A stretch of DNA of 64,000 bases, taken from contig NZ_CP035686.1 of the NCBI RefSeq assembly GCF_009665255.1, positions 2,174,001 through 2,238,000 of the forward strand, given 5' to 3'. How positions within the stretch are numbered: the stretch's first letter is position 1; each line of letters opens with the position of its first letter. The notes under the pieces were generated by a model that ran no database searches, was not told where the DNA came from, and worked only from the letters and a program-made list of their open reading frames with translations. Made by a program: the position numbers and the translations under genes. Below, piece by piece: positions 27,825 to 37,346 of this stretch. The DNA is from Vibrio metoecus. GTDB lineage: Bacteria > Pseudomonadota > Gammaproteobacteria > Enterobacterales > Vibrionaceae.

Positions 27825-29086
27825 TTGTACGTCACCCTTGTTGGTAATGGCTTGGTTGCTTCATTTTTGCTGTAAATAAATAGCAATACAAAGAACATGA
27901 AGTAACCCAAACTAAAAATTCTAGCCAGTAAGGTATACGTTGGGGTTGCAGGTAAAGCACCTAGTACACCTAACGCAATGAAACATACAGTGAATTGCGC
28001 AATATTGAGCAAATGAAGCTTACTGCGATAACGGTAAGAACGAACTTTACAGCGATCTAGCCAAGGCAATAGGAATAGCACCACTATCGATGCCCCCATT
28101 GCGATAACACCGAGTAACTTGTCAGGAACTGCACGCAAAATGGCATAAAATGGCGTGAAGTACCAAACCGGTGCAATGTGCGGAGGCGTTTTTAATGGGT
28201 TAGCAGCCTCAAAGTTGGGCGGCTCAAGGAAGTATCCACCCATTTCTGGGTTAAAAAACAGCACATAGCAGAACAAGAACAAGAATCCTGCCACACCAAT
28301 CAAGTCTTTCACCGTTCCATAAGGATGGAAAGGAATAGAGTCGATGATGTCGTACTTCTTGGTGTAATACTCATGAAACTTAAACTGTGTCTGGTAGTCA
28401 TCACCCATTGAGCCTTTTGGCAACTTAGTTTCAATACCATCAGGGTTGTTTGAACCAACTTCGTGCAGAGCCAAAATATGCAACACGATCAAAAGCAGCA
28501 ATACGATTGGTAACGCGATCACATGCAAGGCAAAGAAACGGTTTAGTGTCGCACCAGAAATGACATAGTCACCACGAATCCACAGAGTTAGATCATCCCC
28601 AATGACAGGAATCGCACCAAACAGTGAAATGATAACCTGAGCTCCCCAGTAAGACATTTGCCCCCAAGGCAGCAAGTAGCCCATAAAGGCTTCTGCCATC
28701 AGCACGAGGAAAATCAACATACCGAAGATCCAAAGTAACTCACGAGGTTTCTGATATGAACCATAGATCAAACCACGGAACATATGCAGATACACCACAA
28801 TGAAGAATGCCGAAGCACCGGTTGAATGCATATAACGCAATAACCAACCATACTCCACATCACGCATGATGTATTCAACAGAGGCAAAGGCACCTTCACC
28901 TGAAGGTACATAATTCATCGTCAACCAAACCCCAGTAAGAAGTTGGTTAACCAACACCAGCATCGCAAGCGAACCAAACAAATACCAAAAATTGAAATTT
29001 TTTGGCATTGGGTACTCAGAAAGGTGTTTTTTATACGCATTCATTGCCGGTAGGCGTTTTTCTACCCAATCAAGTAGCGCTTGCAT
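27821..29086 (-). CDS. petB: Cytochrome b of the bc1 complex
   Basis: Membrane subunit of 421 residues with eight or nine helices and the two b haems. Visible marks: quinol-site PEWY-like sequence PVWYFTPFYAILRA, histidines in LLRYMHSTGAS and FFALHVIALP. Its ATG shares one base with the petA stop (TAATG), and its end overlaps petC, so the operon is tightly coupled. Confidence 0.97.
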   Translation of the reverse strand: MQALLDWVEKRLPAMNAYKKHLSEYPMPKNFNFWYLFGSLAMLVLVNQLLTGVWLTMNYVPSGEGAFASVEYIMRDVEYGWLLRYMHSTGASAFFIVVYLHMFRGLIYGSYQKPRELLWIFGMLIFLVLMAEAFMGYLLPWGQMSYWGAQVIISLFGAIPVIGDDLTLWIRGDYVISGATLNRFFALHVIALPIVLLLLIVLHILALHEVGSNNPDGIETKLPKGSMGDDYQTQFKFHEYYTKKYDIIDSIPFHPYGTVKDLIGVAGFLFLFCYVLFFNPEMGGYFLEPPNFEAANPLKTPPHIAPVWYFTPFYAILRAVPDKLLGVIAMGASIVVLFLLPWLDRCKVRSYRYRSKLHLLNIAQFTVCFIALGVLGALPATPTYTLLARIFSLGYFMFFVLLFIYSKNEATKPLPTRVTYK

Positions 29087-29679
29087 TATGCCTCCCCAGT
29101 CTCATCAAGACCGATGACAATTTTTGTGTCAGTCAGATACATGTGTTTTGGAATAACCAAGTTAAGCGGTGCGGGTACTCCTTGGAATACACGACCAGCC
29201 ATATCAAACTTAGAGCCATGACATGGGCAGAAGAAACCTGATTTCACCCCTTGAACTTGCTCACTGAAAGAGTCAGGAAGATAAGTTGGAGAGCACCCAA
29301 GGTGAGTACAGATACCGACGGCAATAAAATATTCAGGTTTAATTGAACGGTAGCCATTTTGTGCATAGTTAGGCTGCTGTTCTTCTTGCGAACTTGGATC
29401 GCGAAGTTGATTATCGTGATCCTTAAGGCTATCCACTACCGACTGTGCACGGCGTACAACCCATACAGGCTTACCACGCCATTCCACACGTACCATCTGC
29501 CCTTCTTCGAGTTTGCTGACATCAACTTCGACAGGGGCACCGGCAGCTTTAGCCTTAGCACTTGGATTCCATGATTTAATAAAAGGTACGGCGACCGCGA
29601 CAGCTCCTAAACCACCCACAACAGCCGTTGTGGCGGTAAGAAATCGTCTGCGACCTTGGTTTAGAGGCGCATTACTCAT
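29086..29679 (-). CDS. petA: Rieske iron-sulfur subunit of the bc1 complex
   Basis: Protein of 197 residues with a twin-arginine-like N terminus (GRRRFLTATTAVVGGLGAVAV) as expected for Tat export, and the 2Fe-2S ligands in CTHLGC and CPCHGS. First gene of petABC; passes electrons from ubiquinol to cytochrome c1. Confidence 0.97.
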   Translation of the reverse strand: MSNAPLNQGRRRFLTATTAVVGGLGAVAVAVPFIKSWNPSAKAKAAGAPVEVDVSKLEEGQMVRVEWRGKPVWVVRRAQSVVDSLKDHDNQLRDPSSQEEQQPNYAQNGYRSIKPEYFIAVGICTHLGCSPTYLPDSFSEQVQGVKSGFFCPCHGSKFDMAGRVFQGVPAPLNLVIPKHMYLTDTKIVIGLDETGEA

Positions 29680-29777
29680 CCAGACATTCTCCCATTTGCT
29701 CCTTATGGATCCTGCTTATTCCGTTTAAAGAGCAAGGCTAACAAACACGAGTTTATTTTGTATTTATTTGATAGCAA

Positions 29778-29806
29778 ATGATAAATAAAACCCTACTTTT
29801 TGACAA
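29778..29806 (-). promoter_or_regulatory. Candidate promoter of petABC
   Basis: Reverse strand TTGTCA, 17 bases, TATCAT; start near 29771 and a leader of about 90 bases. The 327 bases between petA and rpsI hold this promoter and the rpsI terminator; I see no further gene. Confidence 0.5.
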
Positions 29807-29932
29807 GATAAAGCTACCTTTCTGTAACATTTGTCAATTCAAATCGCTTGCGGCATCACAAAAGGAACAACTTATTTATAGAGTATAAAGAGGAGAATAG
29901 CGTAAAGCCTTTGGGGAAGATTTTAGAATGTA

Positions 29933-29961
29933 AAAAACCCGGCTGAGTAGCCGGGTTTTTG
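29933..29961 (-). terminator. Terminator of rplM-rpsI
   Basis: Reverse strand AAAAACCCGGCT, loop ACTC, AGCCGGGTTTTTT. Confidence 0.88.
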
Positions 29962-30006
29962 AACCACATCCAGTAACACTGGAGCGCATTTTTCCAAAAA
30001 GGAAAA

Positions 30007-30399
30007 TTAACGCTTAGAGAACTGTGGACGACGACGTGCTTTACGTAGACCCACTTTCTTACGTTCAACGCGACGAGCGTCACGAGTAACGTAGCCAGCA
30101 GCACGTAGAACAGGACGTAGAGACTCATCGTATTCCATCAGAGCGCGAGTGATACCGTGACGGATAGCACCTGCTTGACCAGAAATACCACCACCTTTAA
30201 CAGTGATGTACAGATCCAGTTTTTCTACCATGTCTACCAGTTCAAGAGGTTGTTTAACAACCATGCAAGAAGTTGGACGACCGAAGTACTCTTCAAGGCT
30301 ACGCTTGTTGATTACGATGTTGCCGCTGCCTGGTTTAATAAAAACACGAGCAGCTGAGCTTTTGCGACGGCCAGTGCCGTAGTATTGATTCTCTGCCAT
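30007..30399 (-). CDS. rpsI: 30S ribosomal protein S9
   Basis: 130 residues; [19 protein letters not shown] at the start and the basic C-terminal tail ending RPQFSKR that reaches the P-site tRNA. Fifteen bases after rplM, in one operon. Confidence 0.98.
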
Positions 30400-30414
30400 T
30401 TCCGAAATCCCCGA

Positions 30415-30843
30415 TTAGATGTCCAGTACTTTTGGTTGTTGAGCAGCATGGTTGTGCTCAGCGCCAGCGTAAACTTTTAGCTTACGGTACATAGCACGGC
30501 CTAGAGGACCTTTTGGCAACATACCTTTAACCGCTAACTCAAGTACCATCTCTGGCTTACGCTCAATCAGCTTCTCGAAGCTGAATGATTTCAGGCCACC
30601 TGGGAACTCAGAGTGACGGTGGTACATTTTGTTCTTAGCCTTGTTACCTGTAACAGTAACTTTCTCCGCATTAACAACGATGATGTAATCACCAGTGTCA
30701 ACGTGAGGAGTGTATTCAGCTTTGTGTTTGCCACGTAGGCGAGATGCAATTTCACTTGCTAGACGGCCAAGAGTTTTACCTTCAGCGTCTACAACGTACC
30801 AGTCGCGTTTTACAGTTTCTGGTTTAGCAACGAAAGTTTTCAT
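30415..30843 (-). CDS. rplM: 50S ribosomal protein L13
   Basis: 142 residues, full length; [20 protein letters not shown] and [19 protein letters not shown] are characteristic. In E. coli L13 represses its own operon by binding the mRNA leader. Confidence 0.98.
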
Positions 30844-30972
30844 GCTAATAATAACCCGTTAATTTAAATTTACACTTCAAGGAGCTTTCGCTCCCACTGT
30901 CTAAGAGCCCAGTCATCACCCCTTCGAGTGGGTGGCACTCTCGGCCACAAAGGACCTGCAGTAACGGTGGGT
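30844..30972 (-). promoter_or_regulatory. rplM leader (L13 autoregulatory leader)
   Basis: About 130 bases from the likely start to the rplM ATG. On the reverse strand it includes GGAGC-GAAA-GCTCC, a GNRA-capped hairpin just before rplM, and GAAGGGGTGATGACTGGG further upstream. Its position and length fit the L13-responsive leader known in gammaproteobacteria; the fold was not computed. Confidence 0.55.
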
Positions 30973-30978
30973 CGCAGG

Positions 30979-30984
30979 ATTATA
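30979..30984 (-). promoter_or_regulatory. Minus-10 element of the rplM promoter
   Basis: TATAAT on the reverse strand followed by the GC-rich stretch CCTGCGACCCACC, a discriminator typical of promoters inhibited by ppGpp and DksA. The minus-35 is poor. Confidence 0.5.
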
Positions 30985-31066
30985 GAGAAGAGCGCAGAAA
31001 AAATCACCTCTTTTTACGTAAAATCTGAAAAAAATCCGACGCCAAAGCTGCCTGATGTTTTTCTGT

Positions 31067-32170
31067 TTAAACTAGGTGCTCTTTCGCCAAATAATCATGA
31101 CTTTGCATCTCGATCAGTCGTGATTGGCAGCGTTTAAACTCAAACTCTAATAAACCATGTGAGTAAAGTTCAGAAACAGCCACTTCTGCAGACACAATCA
31201 ATTTTACATGTCGTTCGTAAAATTCATCCACCAAGGCAATAAAACGTCTAGCCGCATCATCGTTGTTTTTATTCATCTGCTTTACATCAGCAAGAAGAAC
31301 GGTGTGGTAGATTTTCGACAACTCGATATAGTCATACTGACTACGTGCGGTTTGGCATAATTGAGCAAACGTCGCATACAACACGCCATCACAAGCCGCA
31401 TTAACTGGCACTAAACGGTGATTCACTTCAATATGATCATCTGGTTTATGCTCAGAACTGATCAACTGCCGGAAATAACGTTGCAAGTTATCTGACGCTT
31501 TTTCATCTAATGGATAATGATAAATTTCGGCTTGTTGTAAGGTTCTCAGACGGTAATCCACACCACTATCGACATTTAGAATATGGCAATGAGTTTCGAC
31601 CAGAGCAATCGCAGGTAAAAAGCGAGCGCGTTGCAGCCCATTACGATACAGATCTTGCGGAGCAATATTTGAGGTAGCGACCAAGACCACTCCGCGTCTA
31701 AATAGTGCTTCGAACAAGGTGCCTAGAATCATTGCGTCGGTAATATCTGAGACAAAGAACTCATCAAAACAGATAATATTCGCTTCGGCACAAAAACGAT
31801 CCGCAACAATTTCGAGCGGATCACTCACTTCCGATAGCGAGCGCAGCTCATCATGAACTCGATACATGAAACGATGAAAATGGACTCGTAATTTCTTGTC
31901 ATTCGGCAAGGATTCAAAAAAAGTATCCATCAGGTAGGTTTTGCCACGACCGACACCTCCCCACATATACAGGCCTTTAGGAGGAGGCGTGGGTTCGATA
32001 CGCTTACCCAATAACTTATGCCACAAAGAAGGTCGTACCACTGGCTGATTTAGATAATCAATCCACTGGTGATACAGATTATCTAGGGCATCCACGGCAC
32101 GAGCCTGCGCTTCATCACTATAAAAATCAGTGCGTTGCAAATCTTTTTTATATCGCTGCTTCGGAGTCAT
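31067..32170 (-). CDS. zapE: Cell division protein ZapE (AFG1-type ATPase)
   Basis: AAA+ ATPase of 367 residues. Walker A GGVGRGKTYLMD, Walker B IICFDEFFVSD, sensor ATSNIAPQDLY. In E. coli ZapE destabilises FtsZ bundles during constriction, at low oxygen or high temperature. Divergent from zapG, an arrangement conserved across gammaproteobacteria. Confidence 0.94.
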   Translation of the reverse strand: MTPKQRYKKDLQRTDFYSDEAQARAVDALDNLYHQWIDYLNQPVVRPSLWHKLLGKRIEPTPPPKGLYMWGGVGRGKTYLMDTFFESLPNDKKLRVHFHRFMYRVHDELRSLSEVSDPLEIVADRFCAEANIICFDEFFVSDITDAMILGTLFEALFRRGVVLVATSNIAPQDLYRNGLQRARFLPAIALVETHCHILNVDSGVDYRLRTLQQAEIYHYPLDEKASDNLQRYFRQLISSEHKPDDHIEVNHRLVPVNAACDGVLYATFAQLCQTARSQYDYIELSKIYHTVLLADVKQMNKNNDDAARRFIALVDEFYERHVKLIVSAEVAVSELYSHGLLEFEFKRCQSRLIEMQSHDYLAKEHLV

Positions 32171-32323
32171 ACTGGTCTACTACAGTTACAATGAGAGCCA
32201 TAAACGCAAAACCACTCACATGCATTTTGCTTTATCCAACCTGACTCTCATAGTAACATGTCCCTCGTACATGTGTAACCGATGGGTAAAAAACATGTTA
32301 AATAACAACAATAAGGAGCTATT

Positions 32324-32764
32324 ATGCCTTGGATCTATGCCATTGCTGGATTGCTAGTGGGGATTGCTGTCGGGATGCTGATTGCTCGTTTGACTACCCC
32401 TCAATATAAGACGCAGAAGAACCTGCAAAAAGAACTCGAGAGCACTAAATTCACTTTAGAGCAACAGCGCCAAGAGCTGTCTGATCACTTTGCTCAAACA
32501 GCAGAAATGCTCGACACCCTAGGAAAAGATTACACTAAGCTGTATCAACATATGGCGAAAACGGCTACCGATTTGATTCCAAATTTGCCAGAGCAAGACA
32601 ACCCATTCAGTAAATTAGCTCAGCAAAAAGAGAGCGAAAGCAAACAACCAGAAGAACTGGAACAGCCACCAAAAGATTACGCTTTAGGTGCTACGGGTTT
32701 ATTGCGTGGCGAAGAAAAAGCCATTATCCGTTCGGCTGATTTGGTGAATGCCAAAGCTAGTTAA
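32324..32764 (+). CDS. zapG: Z-ring associated protein ZapG (YhcB, DUF1043)
   Basis: Protein of 146 residues with one N-terminal membrane helix (WIYAIAGLLVGIAVGMLIARL), a cytoplasmic coiled coil (about 35-95) and a disordered tail. E. coli YhcB links division and envelope synthesis. Start ATG 32324 with AAGGAG eight bases upstream. Confidence 0.92.
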   Translation: MPWIYAIAGLLVGIAVGMLIARLTTPQYKTQKNLQKELESTKFTLEQQRQELSDHFAQTAEMLDTLGKDYTKLYQHMAKTATDLIPNLPEQDNPFSKLAQQKESESKQPEELEQPPKDYALGATGLLRGEEKAIIRSADLVNAKAS

Positions 32765-32784
32765 TCAATTCACACATTCTGTGG

Positions 32785-32812
32785 TGAACTTTGTAAAGGT
32801 TTTTGAGTCATA
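32785..32812 (+). promoter_or_regulatory. Candidate sigma-E promoter of degQ
   Basis: TGAACTT, 15 bases, GTCATA resembles the sigma-E consensus (GGAACTT, 15-16 bases, GTCTAA). Start would be near 32819, giving a leader of about 70 bases. Match is by eye. Confidence 0.45.
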
Positions 32813-32891
32813 ACTCGCAGACTGTCAGTTGAAGTTTCTTTAAGTGAACATATTTTTACTTCAACCAGACGTTAAATTGCACGAGGAGTTT

Positions 32892-34262
32892 ATGATGAAA
32901 AAACCTTTACTTGTTTTGACTGCTCTGTCACTCAGCTTGAGTTCCATTCTCACGCCATTATCGGCAACAGCAGCGCTCCCTCTCTCTGTTAGTGGAGAAC
33001 AAGTCCCTAGCCTAGCCCCTATGCTCGAAAAAGTTACTCCAGCCGTTGTGAGTATTGCAGTGGAAGGAACTCAGGTTTCAAGGCAGCGCTTGCCAGACCA
33101 ATTTCGTTTTTTCTTCGGTCCTGATTTCCCAACCGAGCAACTCCAAGAACGACCTTTCCGTGGTTTAGGTTCAGGCGTCATCATTAATGCAGATAAAGGC
33201 TATATCGTCACTAACTATCATGTCATTAATGGTGCTGAGAAAATCCGCGTCAAACTGCATGATGGCAGAGAAATTGATGCAGAGCTCGTTGGAGGTGATG
33301 AGATGTCTGACATCGCCTTGTTAAAGCTCAGTAAAACCAAAAACCTAACAGAAATTAAAATTGCCGACTCTGACGTCCTGCGAGTCGGTGACTTTGCGGT
33401 TGCAATTGGTAACCCCTTTGGCCTTGGACAGACAGTGACGTCTGGAATTGTTTCCGCTTTAGGCCGTAGCGGTCTAAATATCGAAAATTTCGAGAACTTC
33501 ATTCAAACCGATGCCGCCATCAATAGTGGTAACTCTGGTGGTGCCTTGGTCAATCTCAATGGTGAATTGATCGGAATCAACACTGCCATTCTTGGTCCTA
33601 ACGGCGGGAACGTTGGAATCGGTTTTGCAATCCCCTCCAATATGATGAAAAACCTTGCCGATCAGATCTTAGAGTTTGGTGAAGTGAAACGCGGCATGCT
33701 TGGCGTTCAAGGTGGAGAGATAACTTCCGAGCTTGCCGATGCTCTAGGCTATGAATCGTCCAAAGGCGCTTTTGTGAGTCAGGTCGTTCAAGACAGTGCC
33801 GCGGATAAAGCAGGTATTAAGGCTGGTGATATCATCACCTCACTCAATGGCAAAAAAGTAGATACCTTCTCTGAATTACGCGCTAAAGTCGCGACACTTG
33901 GTGCAGGAAAAACGATTACGCTTGGCGTATTACGTGATGGACAAACCAAGAATATTGATGTCACTTTGGGTGAGCAGCAAAACTCCAAAACCAAAGCGGA
34001 ATCACTTCATCAAGGATTGAGCGGCGCAGAGCTAAGCAATACCACTGAGAGTGATCCAATCCAAGGTGTTAAAGTCACTGAGGTTCAAAAAGGTTCGGCA
34101 GCAGAATCCTATCAACTGCAAAAAGATGACATCATCATCGGCGTAAACCGCAAACGAGTGAAGAATATTGCTGAATTACGGGCGATTATGGAGAAATCAC
34201 CGAATATTCTAGCATTAAACATTCAACGCGGAGATCGTACAATTTATCTTGTGGTTCGTTAA
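32892..34262 (+). CDS. degQ: Periplasmic serine endoprotease DegQ/DegP (HtrA)
   Basis: 456 residues; signal peptide to about residue 28, trypsin-like protease with triad His in TNYHVI, Asp in DIALLK and Ser in GNSGGAL, then two PDZ domains (about 285-370 and 385-456). It degrades and refolds misfolded periplasmic proteins. Length and short LA loop are closer to DegQ than DegP. ATG 32892 follows GAGGAG; a second ATG comes next. An upstream open frame extension lacks a signal. degS lies downstream in the same direction. Confidence 0.93.
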   Translation: MMKKPLLVLTALSLSLSSILTPLSATAALPLSVSGEQVPSLAPMLEKVTPAVVSIAVEGTQVSRQRLPDQFRFFFGPDFPTEQLQERPFRGLGSGVIINADKGYIVTNYHVINGAEKIRVKLHDGREIDAELVGGDEMSDIALLKLSKTKNLTEIKIADSDVLRVGDFAVAIGNPFGLGQTVTSGIVSALGRSGLNIENFENFIQTDAAINSGNSGGALVNLNGELIGINTAILGPNGGNVGIGFAIPSNMMKNLADQILEFGEVKRGMLGVQGGEITSELADALGYESSKGAFVSQVVQDSAADKAGIKAGDIITSLNGKKVDTFSELRAKVATLGAGKTITLGVLRDGQTKNIDVTLGEQQNSKTKAESLHQGLSGAELSNTTESDPIQGVKVTEVQKGSAAESYQLQKDDIIIGVNRKRVKNIAELRAIMEKSPNILALNIQRGDRTIYLVVR

Positions 34263-34274
34263 TGTACTTCACTG

Positions 34275-34297
34275 TTACCGCCCAATAGGGCGGTAAC
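34275..34297 (+). other. Inverted repeat between degQ and degS
   Basis: GTTACCGCCC, loop AATA, GGGCGGTAAC, a nearly perfect 10-bp stem without a following T tract. It may protect the degQ 3' end or act as a partial, Rho-assisted end rather than a full terminator. Confidence 0.6.
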
Positions 34298-34435
34298 CCA
34301 CTCTTCCGTCATCTCTCCCCCCCTATTTATCCCTTATTCATCCTGGTTCCAATGCAACTTTGGCGAAATTCATTTCCAGTGTTATTCTTGGCGACTCACA
34401 GTGAGGAATTTATTCAATATTGAGTTGAGGAAACT

Positions 34436-35497
34436 ATGCTGAAATTTTGGGTTCGCTCAATCGGCTTCGGGCTATTGGCTGCGATTATCATCATTTTTGT
34501 CACGCCCTCACTGCGTTCAAAACTCATTCCTGTTGTTCATTCTCAGCCACGTAACATTGGCGCATTACAGATATCGTTTAACGAAGCAGTTCGTAAAGCG
34601 GCTCCTGCGGTGGTGAATATTTATAACCGAAAATACAGTGAGAATGATCGCCAGAAATTATCGACCCAAGGCTTAGGCTCTGGGGTGATAGTCAGTGAGA
34701 AAGGCTACATCATTACTAACTACCATGTGGTTGCCCAAGCGGATCAAATTGTTGTTGCTCTACAAGATGGCAGAGCGGCGGCCGCGCAATTAGTGGGGAA
34801 AGATCGACGTACTGATATTGCAATATTAAGAGTAGAAGGCACGGGCTTGCCCATCATTCCACTCAATCCAGACTATCACCCCAAAGTTGGCGATGTCGTG
34901 TTAGCTATCGGCAACCCTTATAATCTGGGACAAACGACTACCTTTGGCATAATTTCAGCGACAGGTCGTTCCTCGATCAGCGCTGATGGTCGCCAAGCCT
35001 TTATCCAAACTGATGCCGCAATCAATGACGGCAACTCAGGCGGCGCATTGGTCAATACTCAAGGTGAACTTGTCGGTATCAATACCGCTTCTTTCCAACA
35101 AGCCACCGATCTCGAAACCTATGGTATTTCATTTGCGATTCCGTATTCACTCGCCAGTAAAATTATGGCTAAAATCATCGCAGATGGACGCGTTATCCGC
35201 GGTTATATCGGGGTTGATGGTCAAGATATTAATTCTATGACCTCACGCTTACTGGGTAATGAGCATGTTGGCGGGATCATTGTTTTAGGTGTTGACCCAA
35301 ATGGCCCCGCAGCGCGAGCTGGGTTCCTAGAACAAGATATCTTACTGAAAATTGATGGAAAAAAAGTCAATGGTCGCCAAAATGTAACCGATACCGTGAC
35401 CGATTTACGCCCCGGCACCGTAGTCGATTTCACCTTACTGCGTAAAGGCGAAGAGATTGTGCTACCTGTTACGATTGGAGAAGATGCTCGCGAGTAA
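34436..35497 (+). CDS. degS: Inner-membrane serine protease DegS (sigma-E stress sensor)
   Basis: 353 residues: N-terminal membrane anchor (FGLLAAIIIIFVTPSL), protease with NYHVV, DIAIL and GNSGGAL, and one PDZ domain. It senses unfolded outer-membrane porins and makes the first cut in RseA, freeing sigma-E. ATG preceded by GAGTTGAGGAA. Confidence 0.95.
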   Translation: MLKFWVRSIGFGLLAAIIIIFVTPSLRSKLIPVVHSQPRNIGALQISFNEAVRKAAPAVVNIYNRKYSENDRQKLSTQGLGSGVIVSEKGYIITNYHVVAQADQIVVALQDGRAAAAQLVGKDRRTDIAILRVEGTGLPIIPLNPDYHPKVGDVVLAIGNPYNLGQTTTFGIISATGRSSISADGRQAFIQTDAAINDGNSGGALVNTQGELVGINTASFQQATDLETYGISFAIPYSLASKIMAKIIADGRVIRGYIGVDGQDINSMTSRLLGNEHVGGIIVLGVDPNGPAARAGFLEQDILLKIDGKKVNGRQNVTDTVTDLRPGTVVDFTLLRKGEEIVLPVTIGEDARE

Positions 35498-35543
35498 CGG
35501 GGATTTACGTTTTCGCTAAAGCAATTTAGTAATCAATGAACAC

Positions 35544-35575
35544 AAAAAAGCGGAGCCCTTGGGCTCCGCTTTTTA
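35544..35575. terminator. Terminator of rpsP-rimM-trmD-rplS and degS
   Basis: AAAAAAGCGGAGCCC, loop TT, GGGCTCCGCTTTTT, symmetric and placed between convergent degS and rplS. Confidence 0.85.
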
Positions 35576-35598
35576 CTACGAGAACGAGAGTTCTAGCA

Positions 35599-35952
35599 TT
35601 ACTTCTTAGCCAGCTTCTCTTTGATACGAGCAGCTTTACCAGATAGGTCACGCAGGTAGTACAGTTTGGCACGACGTACTGCACCGCGACGCTTAACTTC
35701 GATGCTATCAACTACTGGAGAGTGAGTTTGGAACGTACGCTCAACACCTTCGCCGTTAGAAATTTTACGAACGGTGAATGCTGAGTGCAGACCACGGTTA
35801 CGGATTGCGATTACGATGCCTTCAAAAGCCTGTAGACGCTCACGGTCACCTTCTTTTACCTTAACTTGAACCACAACAGTGTCGCCTGGTGCAAATTGAG
35901 GCAGGTCTTGTTTCATTTGCTCTTGTTCTAGAGCCTTGATGATGTTACTCAT
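35599..35952 (-). CDS. rplS: 50S ribosomal protein L19
   Basis: 117 residues, full length, at the 30S-50S interface; FAPGDTVVVQVKVKEGDRERLQAFEG and GVERTFQTHSP are characteristic. Last gene of the rpsP operon, 41 bases after trmD. Confidence 0.98.
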   Translation of the reverse strand: MSNIIKALEQEQMKQDLPQFAPGDTVVVQVKVKEGDRERLQAFEGIVIAIRNRGLHSAFTVRKISNGEGVERTFQTHSPVVDSIEVKRRGAVRRAKLYYLRDLSGKAARIKEKLAKK

Positions 35953-35993
35953 TGTCTAAATTCCTAGAATAAACTGATACTAAATTTAATAGG

Positions 35994-36737
35994 TTACTGA
36001 TGGCGAGTCTCTTTAATGTACTCGGTCAGTAATTGTTCCTGTTCGTCAGTCAGAGCTAGGTTTTCCAGGAGCTCCGGTCTTCTAAGCCAGGTACGGCCAA
36101 GCGACTGCTTGAGTCGCCAACGACGAATGTCCTCGTGATTGCCGGATTTCAGTACCGCTGGTACCTCTTTTCCATCCAATACTTCAGGACGCGTATAGTG
36201 CGGACAATCCAACAAACCATTGGCAAAAGAGTCTTCTTCTGCTGACGCGAAATCCCCTAATACTCCCGGAATAAACCGCGAGACAGAATCAATCAGCGTC
36301 ATGGCTGGGAGCTCCCCACCCGTCATTACGAAATCTCCAATTGACCATTCTTCGTCAACTTCAGACTCAATAATGCGTTCATCTACCCCTTCATAGCGAC
36401 CGCAAATCAGAATCAGATTCTGGTTTTGCGCCAGCTCTTCCACACCTTGTTGGTCGAGTTTTCGACCTTGCGGAGAGAGGTAAATCACTTTCGTCTTACC
36501 CGGTGACGCTTGTTTCGCAGCATGGATGGCATCGCGCAAAGGTTGCACCATCATCAACATGCCGGGGCCGCCACCGTAGGGTTTATCATCGACAGTGCGA
36601 CGTTTGTCATGAGCGAAATCACGAGGATTCCAAGCTTCAACTGACAACAACCCTTTTTTAACCGCCTGACCTGTTACTCCAAAATCGGTAACGCTGCGGA
36701 ACATTTCAGGAAATAGGCTAACAATGCCAACCCACAT
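35994..36737 (-). CDS. trmD: tRNA (guanine-37-N1)-methyltransferase
   Basis: SPOUT methyltransferase of 247 residues; makes m1G37 next to the anticodon and prevents +1 frameshifting. Signature [17 protein letters not shown], the knot [12 protein letters not shown] and [15 protein letters not shown]. Follows rimM by 27 bases. Confidence 0.97.
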
Positions 36738-36764
36738 GTTTCCTCGCTTATTCGATTTTAAGAG

Positions 36765-37319
36765 TTAAAACGCAGGATCCCAGTCAACTTCGATCCGTTG
36801 AGCTTGGCGATCAACAACTTTGATCACTTGCTCTTCAAGAAACGGAATTAACCGTTCCTTTTGGCCGAAAGCATCTTTCAGATTCGCTTTCACCACGAGA
36901 ACATCGTTGGAGCCTGTTTCCATCATATCGGTTACCACGCCAAGGTCGTAGCCGTTAGTGGTCACTACTTGCATACCAAACAATTCACGCCAGTAGAATT
37001 CATCTTCTGACAATTCTGGTAGTGATGCGGGGTCAATAGCAATTTCAAAGTTAGTCAGCAGGTGTGCATCTTCACGGACATCAAGCCCTTGAAGTTTTAC
37101 TACCCAACCTTTGTTGTGGCGTTTCCAGCCTTCTACTTTGTGCTCAACCCACTCGCCCTTTTGGTCAATAAACCAAGGACTGTAATCAAAAATACTTTCT
37201 GGATTGTCTGTGTAGGAAAAAACTTTAAGCCAGCCACGAATGCCGTAAGAAGAACCTAATTTTCCCACAACCAATCTTTCGTTTTGCTTGCCCATCGTCT
37301 CTTTACCTTTCATCGACAT
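36765..37319 (-). CDS. rimM: 16S rRNA processing / 30S assembly factor RimM
   Basis: 184 residues: RimM N-terminal barrel (VVGKLGSSYGIRGWLKVFSYT) and a PRC-barrel C-terminal domain (GYDLGVVTDMMETGSNDVLVV). Binds S19 during 30S head maturation. Starts at 37319 or, more economically, at the ATG eight codons later (MGKQNERL); both are in frame. Confidence 0.96.
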   Translation of the reverse strand: MSMKGKETMGKQNERLVVGKLGSSYGIRGWLKVFSYTDNPESIFDYSPWFIDQKGEWVEHKVEGWKRHNKGWVVKLQGLDVREDAHLLTNFEIAIDPASLPELSEDEFYWRELFGMQVVTTNGYDLGVVTDMMETGSNDVLVVKANLKDAFGQKERLIPFLEEQVIKVVDRQAQRIEVDWDPAF

Positions 37320-37346
37320 AAACTAGTTACTACTTAACAGTAATAA

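Noticed and set aside
29856..30128. Reverse 90-codon frame overlapping the end of rpsI
   Set aside because: Contains the rpsI terminator and the antisense-like shifted reading of rpsI; not a gene.
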